Shown piece by piece: positions 32,217 through 39,752 of a stretch of DNA of 64,000 nucleotides. The position numbers were made by a program, and so were the translations under genes. The stretch is from Lachnospiraceae bacterium (GTDB taxonomy: Bacteria > Bacillota > Clostridia > Lachnospirales > Lachnospiraceae), in assembly GCA_910575275.1 (NCBI GenBank), contig CAJTEE010000002.1, positions 749,741 through 813,740 of the forward strand, written 5' to 3'. Position 1 is the first letter of the stretch; each line of letters starts with the position of its first letter. The notes below the pieces were generated by a model. That model was not told the origin of the DNA. It did no database searches and worked only from the letters and a program-made list of their open reading frames with translations.

Positions 32217-33548
32217 TTAGTACCCATACCGCGTTCTGTATTTCAAACCCATCCGGCCGGACAGGACAAGCGCCATCATCTCCGCCGCAGGCGTCGCCAG
32301 CCAGATGCCGTTTACGCCAAGAAAGAGCGGAAGCACCAGCATGGTAATCAGCATAAAAACAAAGGATCTCAAAAATGCGAGCACGGCCGAAACCGCTCCG
32401 TTCGACAAGGCAGTGAACATCCCGCTGGCAAAAATATTGAAGCCGATGAAAAGAAGCGCTATGGTACAGATCCGGTTCCCCGTTACCGCCAGATCATACA
32501 CCGGATCATCCGGACGGGCAAATACCGATACCAGAGACTCTGTAAGCAAAAACGAAGCCGCGGCCGTCACCACGGAGATCCATGCGATTACCTTCAAACT
32601 GACTGCCACTAGCTTCTTTAACTTCTCATAATTCTGCTCTCCATAATAAAAGCTGATCATCGGTGCAACCCCATACGAATACCCTGTATACAAAGAGCTT
32701 GCAAACATCAGCGCATACATGATGATTGTGACGGCTGCGATCCCGTTCTCCCCAACGTATCGAAGCATGGTCCAGTTAAACATCATCGTGACAATCCCGG
32801 TGACAAGCGCGGTTGCCATCTCCGAGCAGCCGTTTGAAGCCGCCCGCATAAGGACTTTGAATCGAAACACCGGCCTCTTAAAATGCAGCAGGCTCTTTTT
32901 CCGGCGAAACACGGCGAAACCTACAACCGCCGTCACGGAATAGCCCATCCCTGTCGCGATCGCTGCCCCTCCGATTCCCATATGGAACCATGCAAGAAAC
33001 ACAAAATCAAGCACCATGTTCAAAATACCGCCGGATACGGAACAGATCAGAGAAAGCGCTGCCTTCCCGCTGGCAATCATGTAGAGCGTAAAATTGTTCA
33101 TCAAAAGAATGGGAACGGTAAACACCAGATAACGGCTCAAATATTCCACGCAATACCGCTTTACATCGGCAGAAAGACCCATTCCGGAGAAGATAGGCTC
33201 CATTGCCCCATATCCAAGCACACACATGATAAGGCCCACCACTCCGTTCACCAGGATCAGGAATGTAAAATCCTCTCTTGCCTCCTCCTGTTTTTGTTCT
33301 CCCATTTTTTTCATGATCACCGCGCTGCCTCCGGCTGCAAGCATGGTGGAAATGGCCGTCACGAGCTGGATGATGGGCGCCGTCAGGTTGATTGCCGAAA
33401 GCGCGGCCGTTCCGATCAGATTCGACACAAACAAGCCGTCAACCATTGTGTAAAAAGACATGAATACCGTCATGGCAATCGTTGGGATAGCAAATTTCAG
33501 AATATTTTTTAATGTTACAGGTTTTCCGTATATATTTTGTTTTTCCAT
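32217..33548 (-). CDS. MATE-family efflux transporter
   Basis: 443 aa, twelve predicted helices, exporting drugs or cationic metabolites against Na+ or H+. Typical motifs are FAIPTIAMTVFMSFYTMVDGLFVSNLIGTA region at the N-terminus and the repeated half (GVAPMISFYYGEQN). ATG at 33548 follows GGAGGAAACATTG. Its promoter has the 19-bp spacer of MerR-activated promoters and lies head to head with the merR-type gene, so it is probably induced by the transported drug. Confidence 0.93.
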   Translation of the reverse strand: MEKQNIYGKPVTLKNILKFAIPTIAMTVFMSFYTMVDGLFVSNLIGTAALSAINLTAPIIQLVTAISTMLAAGGSAVIMKKMGEQKQEEAREDFTFLILVNGVVGLIMCVLGYGAMEPIFSGMGLSADVKRYCVEYLSRYLVFTVPILLMNNFTLYMIASGKAALSLICSVSGGILNMVLDFVFLAWFHMGIGGAAIATGMGYSVTAVVGFAVFRRKKSLLHFKRPVFRFKVLMRAASNGCSEMATALVTGIVTMMFNWTMLRYVGENGIAAVTIIMYALMFASSLYTGYSYGVAPMISFYYGEQNYEKLKKLVAVSLKVIAWISVVTAAASFLLTESLVSVFARPDDPVYDLAVTGNRICTIALLFIGFNIFASGMFTALSNGAVSAVLAFLRSFVFMLITMLVLPLFLGVNGIWLATPAAEMMALVLSGRMGLKYRTRYGY

Positions 33549-33590
33549 CAATGTTTCCTCCGGCTCTGCTGTTTTCTGAATCAGACATGC

Positions 33591-33619
33591 TTGTCATTTG
33601 ATCCTGCATGTAGTATCAT
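33591..33619 (+). promoter_or_regulatory. Promoter of the MerR-type gene
   Basis: TTGTCA (33591-33596), 17 bp, TATCAT (33614-33619). The -10 box overlaps the -10 of the opposing MATE promoter. Confidence 0.65.
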
Positions 33620-33645
33620 AAACCGTACAGTAACAGTATGGTCAA
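33615..33645 (-). promoter_or_regulatory. MerR-type operator/promoter of the MATE gene
   Basis: Minus strand TTGACC (33645-33640), 19-bp spacer, TATGAT (33620-33615). The spacer region carries the dyad ACCATAC-N7-GTACGGT (one mismatch). The 19-bp spacing with a centred dyad is the hallmark of MerR-activated promoters. Confidence 0.85.
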
Positions 33646-33669
33646 GAGGAAATTTTATGAGGAATCACT

Positions 33670-34500
33670 ATGAGGGAAAAAAACAGACTCCTTACAATCG
33701 GCCAATTCGCTGCCGTGCACGGAGTCAACAAAAAAACTTTAATGTGGTACGATGAGATCGGGCTGTTTAAACCTGCCGCTGTCAGCTCTGAAAACGGATA
33801 CCGTTTCTACAGCTACCATCAGAGCCCTGTTCTTGAAACCATTCTTCTTTTGCGCGAGCTGGACGTTCCCATCCACGATATACAGGCTTTCATGAAAAAC
33901 CGCTCTGCGGACAGCCTGAAATGTCTCTTGGAAGAAAAAACAGCAGACCTGGACCGGCAGATTGCCCATTTGCAGGCAGTCCGAACCACGCTCTGCACTC
34001 ATCGTCAAAATATGGAAACCCTGCTGACCATGGACCTGTCCGAAATAAACATCATCGAGAAGAAAGAGCGCTGTCTGGTCACGGTGGAAATCGGCAAAAC
34101 CGTCTCCTTTGAGGAGAAGGTCGAATTGATCACAGCCGAAACGGAGAAATACCACCTCGGCCGCCTGCACGACGCCTCCTACGGTTCGATGATTCCTGTT
34201 TCCAGCCTGCAGGCCGGAAATTATGACGATTATTCCCGACTCTTTATTGAAATTCCCCGTCTCCCTTATGAGGCAGGACTGCACATCACACCTGGCGGAA
34301 GCTATTTGAGGGCCTTCCATAAAGGGGACTGGGGAGGAATTCCAAAACGGTATCAGGAAATCCTTGCATATGCCAAACGGCATGGCCTGAAACTCCAAGG
34401 ATTCTCCTATGAAACAGGAATCAACGAAACGGTTATTGATCGGATCGAAGATTATATTGTCCAGATCGAAATCCCCGTCTCCAAAGCCGCGCCGCGGTGA
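33670..34500 (+). CDS. MerR-family regulator with GyrI-like effector domain
   Basis: 276 aa. The MerR helix-turn-helix occupies residues 5-75 (LTIGQFAAVHGVNKKTLMWY, IGLFKP). A dimerisation coiled coil (LEEKTADLDRQIAHLQAVRT) follows, and then a GyrI-like/BmrR-type drug-binding domain (residues 120-270). The architecture matches the multidrug sensors BmrR and TipA. It is divergent from the MATE gene, and the start site region contains both promoters. Likely activates the pump on binding the drug. Confidence 0.93.
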   Translation: MREKNRLLTIGQFAAVHGVNKKTLMWYDEIGLFKPAAVSSENGYRFYSYHQSPVLETILLLRELDVPIHDIQAFMKNRSADSLKCLLEEKTADLDRQIAHLQAVRTTLCTHRQNMETLLTMDLSEINIIEKKERCLVTVEIGKTVSFEEKVELITAETEKYHLGRLHDASYGSMIPVSSLQAGNYDDYSRLFIEIPRLPYEAGLHITPGGSYLRAFHKGDWGGIPKRYQEILAYAKRHGLKLQGFSYETGINETVIDRIEDYIVQIEIPVSKAAPR

Positions 34501-34556
34501 CCCCAATTCGTGCACAGCTGCACTCTGTCGGGGCAGTCTTTACGATCGTTTTCTGT

Positions 34557-35069
34557 TTATGAGTACCGCATCACGGGCCGGTATAACAGCGGATACAGTA
34601 CCCACGCGATCAAAAGTCCGCCTGCTCCCTGTGTCAGATTGGAGGGCACACTTGCAAGCGCCGCCGCCGGACCGTACAGGAAGCTCTCACACAGGCAGTA
34701 GCCCCCTGCCACCAGCGCGACATCAATCAGGCCGCAGCAGACCACCGCCAGATAGGGGGATCTCCCATGCGAGACCAGTCTGCGGTACACAATACTCCCC
34801 CAAAGAGCGATCAGGCCCTTGATCGCAAACGTGATCGGGACGTAGATAAAATATCCGCCCAAAAGATCCGCCATGCAGGATCCGATCCCGGCGGCAAAAA
34901 ACGCCGTCATCGGATCCAAAAAAATCCCACAGAGCACCACCATCGCATCACCGGGATGGATATAACCGCCCGTCCCCGGCGTAGGAATCCGAACTGACAT
35001 TGTCATTACGCAGCACAACGCCGCGAAGACTGCTGCCAGGACCATTTTTTTCGTCGACTGCCTTTGCAT
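34557..35069 (-). CDS. ECF transporter S component (vitamin/cofactor-type)
   Basis: 170 aa, five to six helices. The N-terminal KKMVLAAVFAALCCVMTM and RIPTPGTGGYIHPGDAMVVL match the S-component family that captures vitamins or other small molecules for an energy-coupling module. Its ATPases and T component are not in the window, so it would use shared ones. The C-terminus is Tyr/Pro/Leu-rich. The ligand cannot be told; related proteins bind queuosine precursors, thiamine precursors or pantothenate. No riboswitch was recognised in the 100 bp upstream. Confidence 0.8.
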   Translation of the reverse strand: MQRQSTKKMVLAAVFAALCCVMTMSVRIPTPGTGGYIHPGDAMVVLCGIFLDPMTAFFAAGIGSCMADLLGGYFIYVPITFAIKGLIALWGSIVYRRLVSHGRSPYLAVVCCGLIDVALVAGGYCLCESFLYGPAAALASVPSNLTQGAGGLLIAWVLYPLLYRPVMRYS

Positions 35070-35186
35070 TACAGATTCTCCTTTCCATACGTTTCTTCCT
35101 GATCCGTACTATACAGGAGAATTGGACTGATTAAAATATCCAGTTTAAGCTTTTTTATACAGGCCAGTCATTCCGTTCCCACATCT

Positions 35187-36272
35187 CTAAAACCCAAAGT
35201 ACCGGTCAATCCCCTTAAGAAGCCCGTCTCCAAGCTTTTCCAATGTTTCCGGCGAATGGCTGGACTTTTTGTCGCCCAGCTCGATGTCCACGCTCGGGAT
35301 CGTTGAATAAGAGGTCTGGGTCAGATCCATTTCTATGCTGCCGGATGAAAAAATCTTGTTTCCCGCAGCCTTAAGCCCTTCAACCAAACAGGAGCCCAGT
35401 TCATTGTGCGACTGCCAGTGCGAGGCGACCGGCTCCATAGCCCGATAGGTCCGGTTCGACGGCACACTCATGAAAAAGCAGCCCTTATCCTTCTCCGTGG
35501 AGTCCCAATGAAGCGCGATATGACAGTCCGCATTGTTGTTTGCGATCACGGTCCGCGCCACATTGTCAAGCTGTACGTCGCCGCCCTCGCGTATCATTAG
35601 CACGTCATAGCCCGCCGCCAAAAGCTTATCCCTTAAAACCTTTGCCATCGCAAGCGTCACCTCATGCTCCGCTGTCCCGTCCGCAAACGTCATGCCGCCC
35701 GAAACAGCCACCGCCTGCGTCGCCCCGGCGCCCGTCGTCCCGCCCGTCACTTTGGCGCTCCCATCCGGATGGCACTGGGTCTTCACCGATGAGCCGCCCT
35801 TCGTCCCGTGTCCCGCATTCACGCAGACCACCTTTCCGTTTCGTTTTTCGCTTCCATTCTGATAATAAATGGCCTTCCCGCTCGAGATCCTGGAAAAAGA
35901 CGCATACGGATACGCCGCGTCAAGTCCCACCTCCCAGGTCTTGTCCACATAAGGGCTCTCCTCCGCCTTCTGGCCTGCGTCCGCATTCGCCATCGGAGCC
36001 GTCGTCGTCAGGTAACGGCTCGCCACATAGACGGTCACCTTTGAGCCCTCGGCCCGTACCTCGCTCCATTCCCCCCGATCCGCAACACGCTCCAGTTTCG
36101 TCCCGCGCTCATACCGTCCAAGCACCGCATCCGTATCCATAGAAGGCCGGTTCCTGAAATTCAAGCTCGAAGCATCCACATACACCGTATCCGCCAAAGC
36201 CGGAAACACACTCCCCAAAGCCAAAACCGCCACAGCTCCCATCAGGCCAATCATTCGTTTCTTTCTTATCAT
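35187..36272 (-). CDS. N-acetylmuramoyl-L-alanine amidase (Amidase_3) with SH3 domain
   Basis: 361 aa from the ATG at 36272. Signal peptide, then an SH3b domain (ASSLNFRNRPSMDTDAVL to SRYLTT), a linker, and a zinc amidase. Zinc ligands: His in VVCVNAGHGTKGG, Glu in EHEVTLAMAKVL and His in CHIALHWDS; the catalytic Glu is in VDIELGDKK. Cleaves the glycan-peptide bond of peptidoglycan outside the membrane. The ribosome site AGGAG precedes the start by 11 nt. Its neighbours also act on the cell wall. Confidence 0.9.
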   Translation of the reverse strand: MIRKKRMIGLMGAVAVLALGSVFPALADTVYVDASSLNFRNRPSMDTDAVLGRYERGTKLERVADRGEWSEVRAEGSKVTVYVASRYLTTTAPMANADAGQKAEESPYVDKTWEVGLDAAYPYASFSRISSGKAIYYQNGSEKRNGKVVCVNAGHGTKGGSSVKTQCHPDGSAKVTGGTTGAGATQAVAVSGGMTFADGTAEHEVTLAMAKVLRDKLLAAGYDVLMIREGGDVQLDNVARTVIANNNADCHIALHWDSTEKDKGCFFMSVPSNRTYRAMEPVASHWQSHNELGSCLVEGLKAAGNKIFSSGSIEMDLTQTSYSTIPSVDIELGDKKSSHSPETLEKLGDGLLKGIDRYFGF

Positions 36273-36502
36273 TCTCCTCTTATCTCCTCTCGTACGCATC
36301 CCTTATTTTAATTATTTAGGAAACATCATAAATCTTTTTCTTATAACGCTTTCCTTAATTATAAACAATTTCTCCAAGAAAATCAATCCGCTCCCAACCA
36401 CGCAGACCAAATTATCAAATTATCTGTAACAGTTCAGACGACGTCCTAACTGTTACAATTATCTTTTCCTTTTCTCCCCTCACTCCCGAAATAACGCAGC
36501 AA
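36273..36502. other. Intergenic region upstream of the amidase gene, with a repeated palindrome
   Basis: AT-rich, presumably containing the amidase promoter. At 36426-36456 lies GTAACAGTT...AACTGTTAC, a 31-bp palindrome that recurs with three differences at 37586-37616. No coding sequence is supported. Confidence 0.6.
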
Positions 36503-36554
36503 AGGCCGTGTCAGGCAGATGGGGCTGCACCGTCCCGTCTGCCTGACACGGCCT
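36503..36554. terminator. Perfect 17-bp hairpin after the 77-aa... coiled-coil gene
   Basis: Arms 36503-36519 and 36538-36554 (AGGCCGTGTCAGGCAGA and its exact inverse) with an 18-nt loop. It lies 21 bp after the stop of the minus-strand gene at 36575. The T-tract is weak, so termination is likely but not certain. Confidence 0.6.
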
Positions 36555-36574
36555 CTGCTGACCCTCCATTTCCC

Positions 36575-36802
36575 TCACCCCGCCTGATCCACCAGCTCCC
36601 TCACCTGTCCAATCGACAGATTCTTCTCCTTCAGCATCGCAGAAAGCTCCGCAATCTCCAGGCCCTCAAGCTCCGCTTCCAGCTCCTTTCTTTCTGCCTT
36701 CAGCTTATCCAGGCAAGCCGTGTACTGGCAGATTGCCTCCTCCACGCTGATCAGTTTCTCCTGCAGCTTCTCCTTTGGGCTCTTTCTCGCTCCTCTTGGC
36801 AT
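36575..36802 (-). CDS. Small coiled-coil protein with MPRGARKS N-terminus, unknown function
   Basis: 75 aa from the ATG at 36802, which follows AGGAG. A basic N-terminus is followed by a long heptad region (LQEKLISVEEAICQY, LDKLKAERKELEAELEGLEI) and a C-terminal helix-turn (KNLSIGQVRELVDQAG) that looks like a small DNA- or protein-binding unit. Short proteins of this build (MPRG or MARG, then a coiled coil) recur in Lachnospiraceae without known function. Confidence 0.65.
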   Translation of the reverse strand: MPRGARKSPKEKLQEKLISVEEAICQYTACLDKLKAERKELEAELEGLEIAELSAMLKEKNLSIGQVRELVDQAG

Positions 36803-36925
36803 ATTTCCCATCTCCTATGTTTCTGCGCATGACACGCAACGTATTTTGTAGCGGCATCTTTGCCCGCTCCTACCATACTATATGGAGATTGTCCGGGATT
36901 TATTCCTTGGTTTGCCAAAAATTAC

Positions 36926-36963
36926 CGTGGGGGCCGAATCACCCCCTCGATTCAGCCCCCACG
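36926..36963 (-). terminator. Terminator of the Cys-rich repeat gene
   Basis: CGTGGGGGC pairs with GCCCCCACG, with an extra GAATC/GATTC step, followed on the minus strand by GTAATTTTTGG. Confidence 0.75.
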
Positions 36964-37016
36964 CCATTCGTTTTTATGCCAGCTTTTTTATCTTCAGACG
37001 GTTACGCCTTGATGCG

Positions 37017-37484
37017 TCAGCACGGCACACAGGTCGTCGTGCAGCACTGCCCCGTGGAGGCCGTGGCTCCGCCGACCGACGTGCACGGCGTGGTGCAGGA
37101 ATGGCTGCATCCGCATGAACCGGTGCTTGTCGCCCCTGCCACCGCTCCGTTTACCACGCTGACGGACGAGCAGTTCCGGCAGCCGGCCGCATAGCCGACA
37201 TTATACCCGGCATTGTAGCCGGCATTATACCCTTCATTTCTTCCCGCCTCAAAACCGGCATTATACCCGGAACGATACGCGCCGCTGCAGTTGCAGGTAC
37301 AATTGCAAGTGCAGTTCGTATTCGTACCGCCGCCTACACCGCTGTTTGAGCCACAGCAGCAGGGATTGCAGCCGCACCGGCTGCAGGTACAATTTCTGTT
37401 GCAGCATCCGTTTGTTCCGATAATAATGCCGCAGCCCGAATTACAGTTGTTATTACAAGAACACATATTTCTACAATTACCCAT
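37017..37484 (-). CDS. Cys/Asn/Gly-rich repeat protein
   Basis: 155 aa, no signal peptide and no hydrophobic segment. The N-terminal half has 20 or more Cys in CxC, CC and CCC clusters, including CTCSRCGCNPCCCGS and TNCTCNCTCNCSG. The middle is a four-residue repeat, YNAGYNAGYNVGYAAG. The C-terminal part (SCGCSHSCTTPCTS, QCCTTTCVPC) again is Cys-rich. AAGGAG lies upstream of the ATG. It lies between cell-wall hydrolase genes. The composition suggests a metal-binding, disulfide-linked or spore-coat-like structural protein, but function is unknown. Confidence 0.7.
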   Translation of the reverse strand: MGNCRNMCSCNNNCNSGCGIIIGTNGCCNRNCTCSRCGCNPCCCGSNSGVGGGTNTNCTCNCTCNCSGAYRSGYNAGFEAGRNEGYNAGYNAGYNVGYAAGCRNCSSVSVVNGAVAGATSTGSCGCSHSCTTPCTSVGGATASTGQCCTTTCVPC

Positions 37485-37542
37485 TATGATAATCTCCTTA
37501 ATTTTTCAGGTTTGTACTATATCATATGGGACAGCAGAAAAT

Positions 37543-37577
37543 CGGTGCAGGAGCTTTTAAAAAAGATTCCTGCACCG
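37543..37577. terminator. Hairpin downstream of the NlpC/P60 gene
   Basis: CGGTGCAGGA and TCCTGCACCG with an inner CTTTT/AAAAG make a 35-nt near-perfect hairpin. It lies next to the 37586-37616 palindrome, and both lie beyond the stop of the gene at 37627. Confidence 0.65.
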
Positions 37578-37585
37578 ATAAAAGA

Positions 37586-37616
37586 GTAACAGTTCAGACA
37601 ATGTCCGAACTGTTAC
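37586..37616. repeat. Second copy of the GTAACAGTT palindrome
   Basis: 31 bp, GTAACAGTTC at one end and GAACTGTTAC at the other, with GAC/GTC inside. It matches the palindrome at 36426-36456 in 28 of 31 positions. It is 10 bp after the stop of the hydrolase gene. Confidence 0.75.
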
Positions 37617-37626
37617 GTAAAAAGCC

Positions 37627-39399
37627 TTAATCGCCCAGGACATTCACAATCTTTGCCGGACTTCGGTAGTTCCAGGTAGAGATCTTGATTCCGGTCTTCG
37701 CGGTTGACGCATGGCAGACCTGGCCGTTGCCGATATAGAGGGCCACGTGATTGATCGTACCGCCGCTCCCGGCATAAAATACCAGATCACCGGGCCGCAT
37801 CTGACTCGAGGTGATCGCACGGCCAGCTCCCGACTGTGACCTGGAATCACGCGGCAGAGAAACACCGAAGTGTGCCATGACCGACATCGTAAAACCCGAA
37901 CAGTCCGTTCCGTTTGTCAGGCTCGTGCCGCCATATACATAAGGATTGCCGACAAACTGTACCGCATAGTTAGCAATTTCTGCGCGTCTTGAAGACACAC
38001 CCCCGGCATTGGAGCCGGCCGCCCCGTCATTGACCTTACTCGACGAGCCGTTGGGCTTGGACGTCGTATTCGTTTTGGGCTTGGTCGTTTTGTTTCCCTT
38101 TGAGCCGGTGCTGTCGGCCACGACGACCGGCGTATATTTGATCGCCTCGTTCAGGCCGTATTTGACCTCGACGAGATCGCTGGAAATATAGGCGACCGTA
38201 TCGTCAAGCTCGATCCCCACCCAGCCATCCTGCTGGTTGGAGACATGATAATTCTCATTCATTGCAAGCTGCGTCCAGATACTGGACTCCGTATTCGGCT
38301 CCGTACGGACATTGACGCCATCCGTATTCGTAAAAGCCATCAGCTCGGCGACCTCCATGGCCTTGTCCTGGGCCTGCTGGCCGGTCAGAATGAACTCCGA
38401 CTTGACGTAGCCCGTGATCTTTCCAGAGCGGATCTTTAACCACCCCTCCATGGAGCTGTCCAGGACATCACAGCCGGCATTGCTCGGCAGCTTTGCGATA
38501 ATCTTTCCATCCTTCTCGTCCGGTTTGTCACGGACATTTAAATAATTGGTCACATTGGAGACGCCCAGATTGTCATAAAGGCTTAACACCGTTGTCCGCA
38601 TATCCTGTTTTCTCGCCTCGTTGAGTGCCAGACGCACCTCGGCATATTCCGAGGAAATAAAGCCGCTGTCGATCTGCAGCCATCCCTCCTGCTGGCCCTT
38701 CACCGCATAACGCTCGTTTTTTAAAACCTGTCCGACCACCTCTGCATCCGGGCTCGCACTCGCGCGCACATTAAGCTTTTCCGCCTGGATCACGGCGCGC
38801 TCCATGATGTTGGCGGCGGCGCTCTCCCTCGCCTGCTCGCCGGTATAAATGTACTGCGAACTCACATAGCCGGTCACGCCGCCCGAGGAAATCTTATACC
38901 AGCCCTCCGTCTGTGTGTCTACGACCTCACAGGCGCCGCCGCTTGGCAGCTTTCCGACGACCTCGCCAAAGCTCTCCGGTGTCTTTCGAATGTTCAGATA
39001 ACCGGACACTGCGGCGATCCCCAGATTCGCATATCCGTCCAAAATCCCCTGGACCTTTGCCTCGTATTCCCTGGACGCGATCTCCTCGTTGGAAAGCGTC
39101 GTCTCCAGGACAATAGACTTAATCTCGGCCCGGGCCGTCGTCTCCACGGGAGCCGTCGTTTCAAGAGAGGCCGCTACCGTCTCTACCCGCATGGTCTCCT
39201 CTCGGTTGTCCCGAAGATTCTTTAGCATTCCTCCTGCCACGGCCACCACCGTAACAACGGCGACCGCCGCTCCGGCGGCAGCCATGGCGCGCATCGAAAC
39301 GCCCTGCTCGCGTTTCTTTTTGATTTTTTTCAGCCTCTCGATGTTTTTCTTCGGCTGTGGTTTCGACTTTTTCTCTGTTACCTTTTCTTCGTCTGACAT
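37627..39399 (-). CDS. Membrane-anchored NlpC/P60 (C40) peptidase with four SH3 domains
   Basis: 590 aa. A basic N-terminus (KKNIERLKKIKKKREQ) is followed by one transmembrane helix and four SH3b modules, each marked by L/V-N-[IV]-R (GYLNIRKTP, KLNVRASAS, NYLNVRDKP, GVNVRTEPN). A Lys/Thr/Asn/Ser linker leads to a C-terminal NlpC/P60 domain with Cys in GTDCSGF, His in INHVALYIGN and a polar third residue in CHAST. Cleaves peptidoglycan stems (gamma-D-Glu-diamino acid type). ATG at 39399 has GGAG 8 nt upstream; a 71-residue in-frame extension to 39612 is treated as leader RNA. Confidence 0.9.
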   Translation of the reverse strand: MSDEEKVTEKKSKPQPKKNIERLKKIKKKREQGVSMRAMAAAGAAVAVVTVVAVAGGMLKNLRDNREETMRVETVAASLETTAPVETTARAEIKSIVLETTLSNEEIASREYEAKVQGILDGYANLGIAAVSGYLNIRKTPESFGEVVGKLPSGGACEVVDTQTEGWYKISSGGVTGYVSSQYIYTGEQARESAAANIMERAVIQAEKLNVRASASPDAEVVGQVLKNERYAVKGQQEGWLQIDSGFISSEYAEVRLALNEARKQDMRTTVLSLYDNLGVSNVTNYLNVRDKPDEKDGKIIAKLPSNAGCDVLDSSMEGWLKIRSGKITGYVKSEFILTGQQAQDKAMEVAELMAFTNTDGVNVRTEPNTESSIWTQLAMNENYHVSNQQDGWVGIELDDTVAYISSDLVEVKYGLNEAIKYTPVVVADSTGSKGNKTTKPKTNTTSKPNGSSSKVNDGAAGSNAGGVSSRRAEIANYAVQFVGNPYVYGGTSLTNGTDCSGFTMSVMAHFGVSLPRDSRSQSGAGRAITSSQMRPGDLVFYAGSGGTINHVALYIGNGQVCHASTAKTGIKISTWNYRSPAKIVNVLGD

Positions 39400-39639
39400 A
39401 TATTCTCCATCCTCCGGCTGTCCGGAGCCCGCAAACTCTGTTTTTATTGTAAAAGTGTTGACCGGCAGCCATGGTGCATGCAATCTCGCTTGCGATGACC
39501 CATGGATATCGGGCAGCCAAGCCGGATTGCTCATACCGGCGGCGATTGCGGGAGCGCCAGAGGCGCGCAGCAATCGACTTTTATATTCGGTGATGTCTGC
39601 GTCAACAGACATGTCCGTTTATGTTAAGAAACGTTATCG
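39400..39639 (-). ncRNA. Long structured 5' leader of the NlpC/P60 gene (candidate cis-regulatory RNA)
   Basis: About 240 nt from the predicted start site. Visible stems include CGATTGC/GCAATCG enclosing GCGCC/GGCGC; CCGG/CCGG around TATGAGCAAT; and CATGG/CCATG enclosing CGCAAGCG. GGCTGCC occurs twice. Sequence near the ribosome site (CAGCCGGAGG) could pair with upstream CCGGCTTGG. C-di-AMP-type riboswitches often precede such hydrolase genes, but I could not match the known consensus. The 71-codon open frame across it has no signal-peptide character. Confidence 0.5.
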
Positions 39640-39645
39640 AGTTTT

Positions 39646-39675
39646 ATTGTATCAAACTCTGGCGCTTTCTGTCAA
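39646..39675 (-). promoter_or_regulatory. Promoter of the NlpC/P60 gene
   Basis: Minus strand TTGACA (39675-39670), 18-bp spacer, TACAAT (39651-39646). Confidence 0.7.
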
Positions 39676-39752
39676 ATTATTTCCCCAAAAGATGCGAATA
39701 TTTTTCTGACGAAATTATTAAATTTTTGTTGTCAAACTGTAACAACCGGTTC

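Noticed and set aside
39400..39612. 71-residue N-terminal extension of the NlpC/P60 protein
   Set aside because: A better ribosome site precedes 39399, and the extension lacks a signal or membrane character; it looks like structured leader.
39400..39639. Assignment of the leader as a c-di-AMP or c-di-GMP riboswitch
   Set aside because: The conserved core sequences of both classes as I know them were not found; kept only as an unclassified structured leader.
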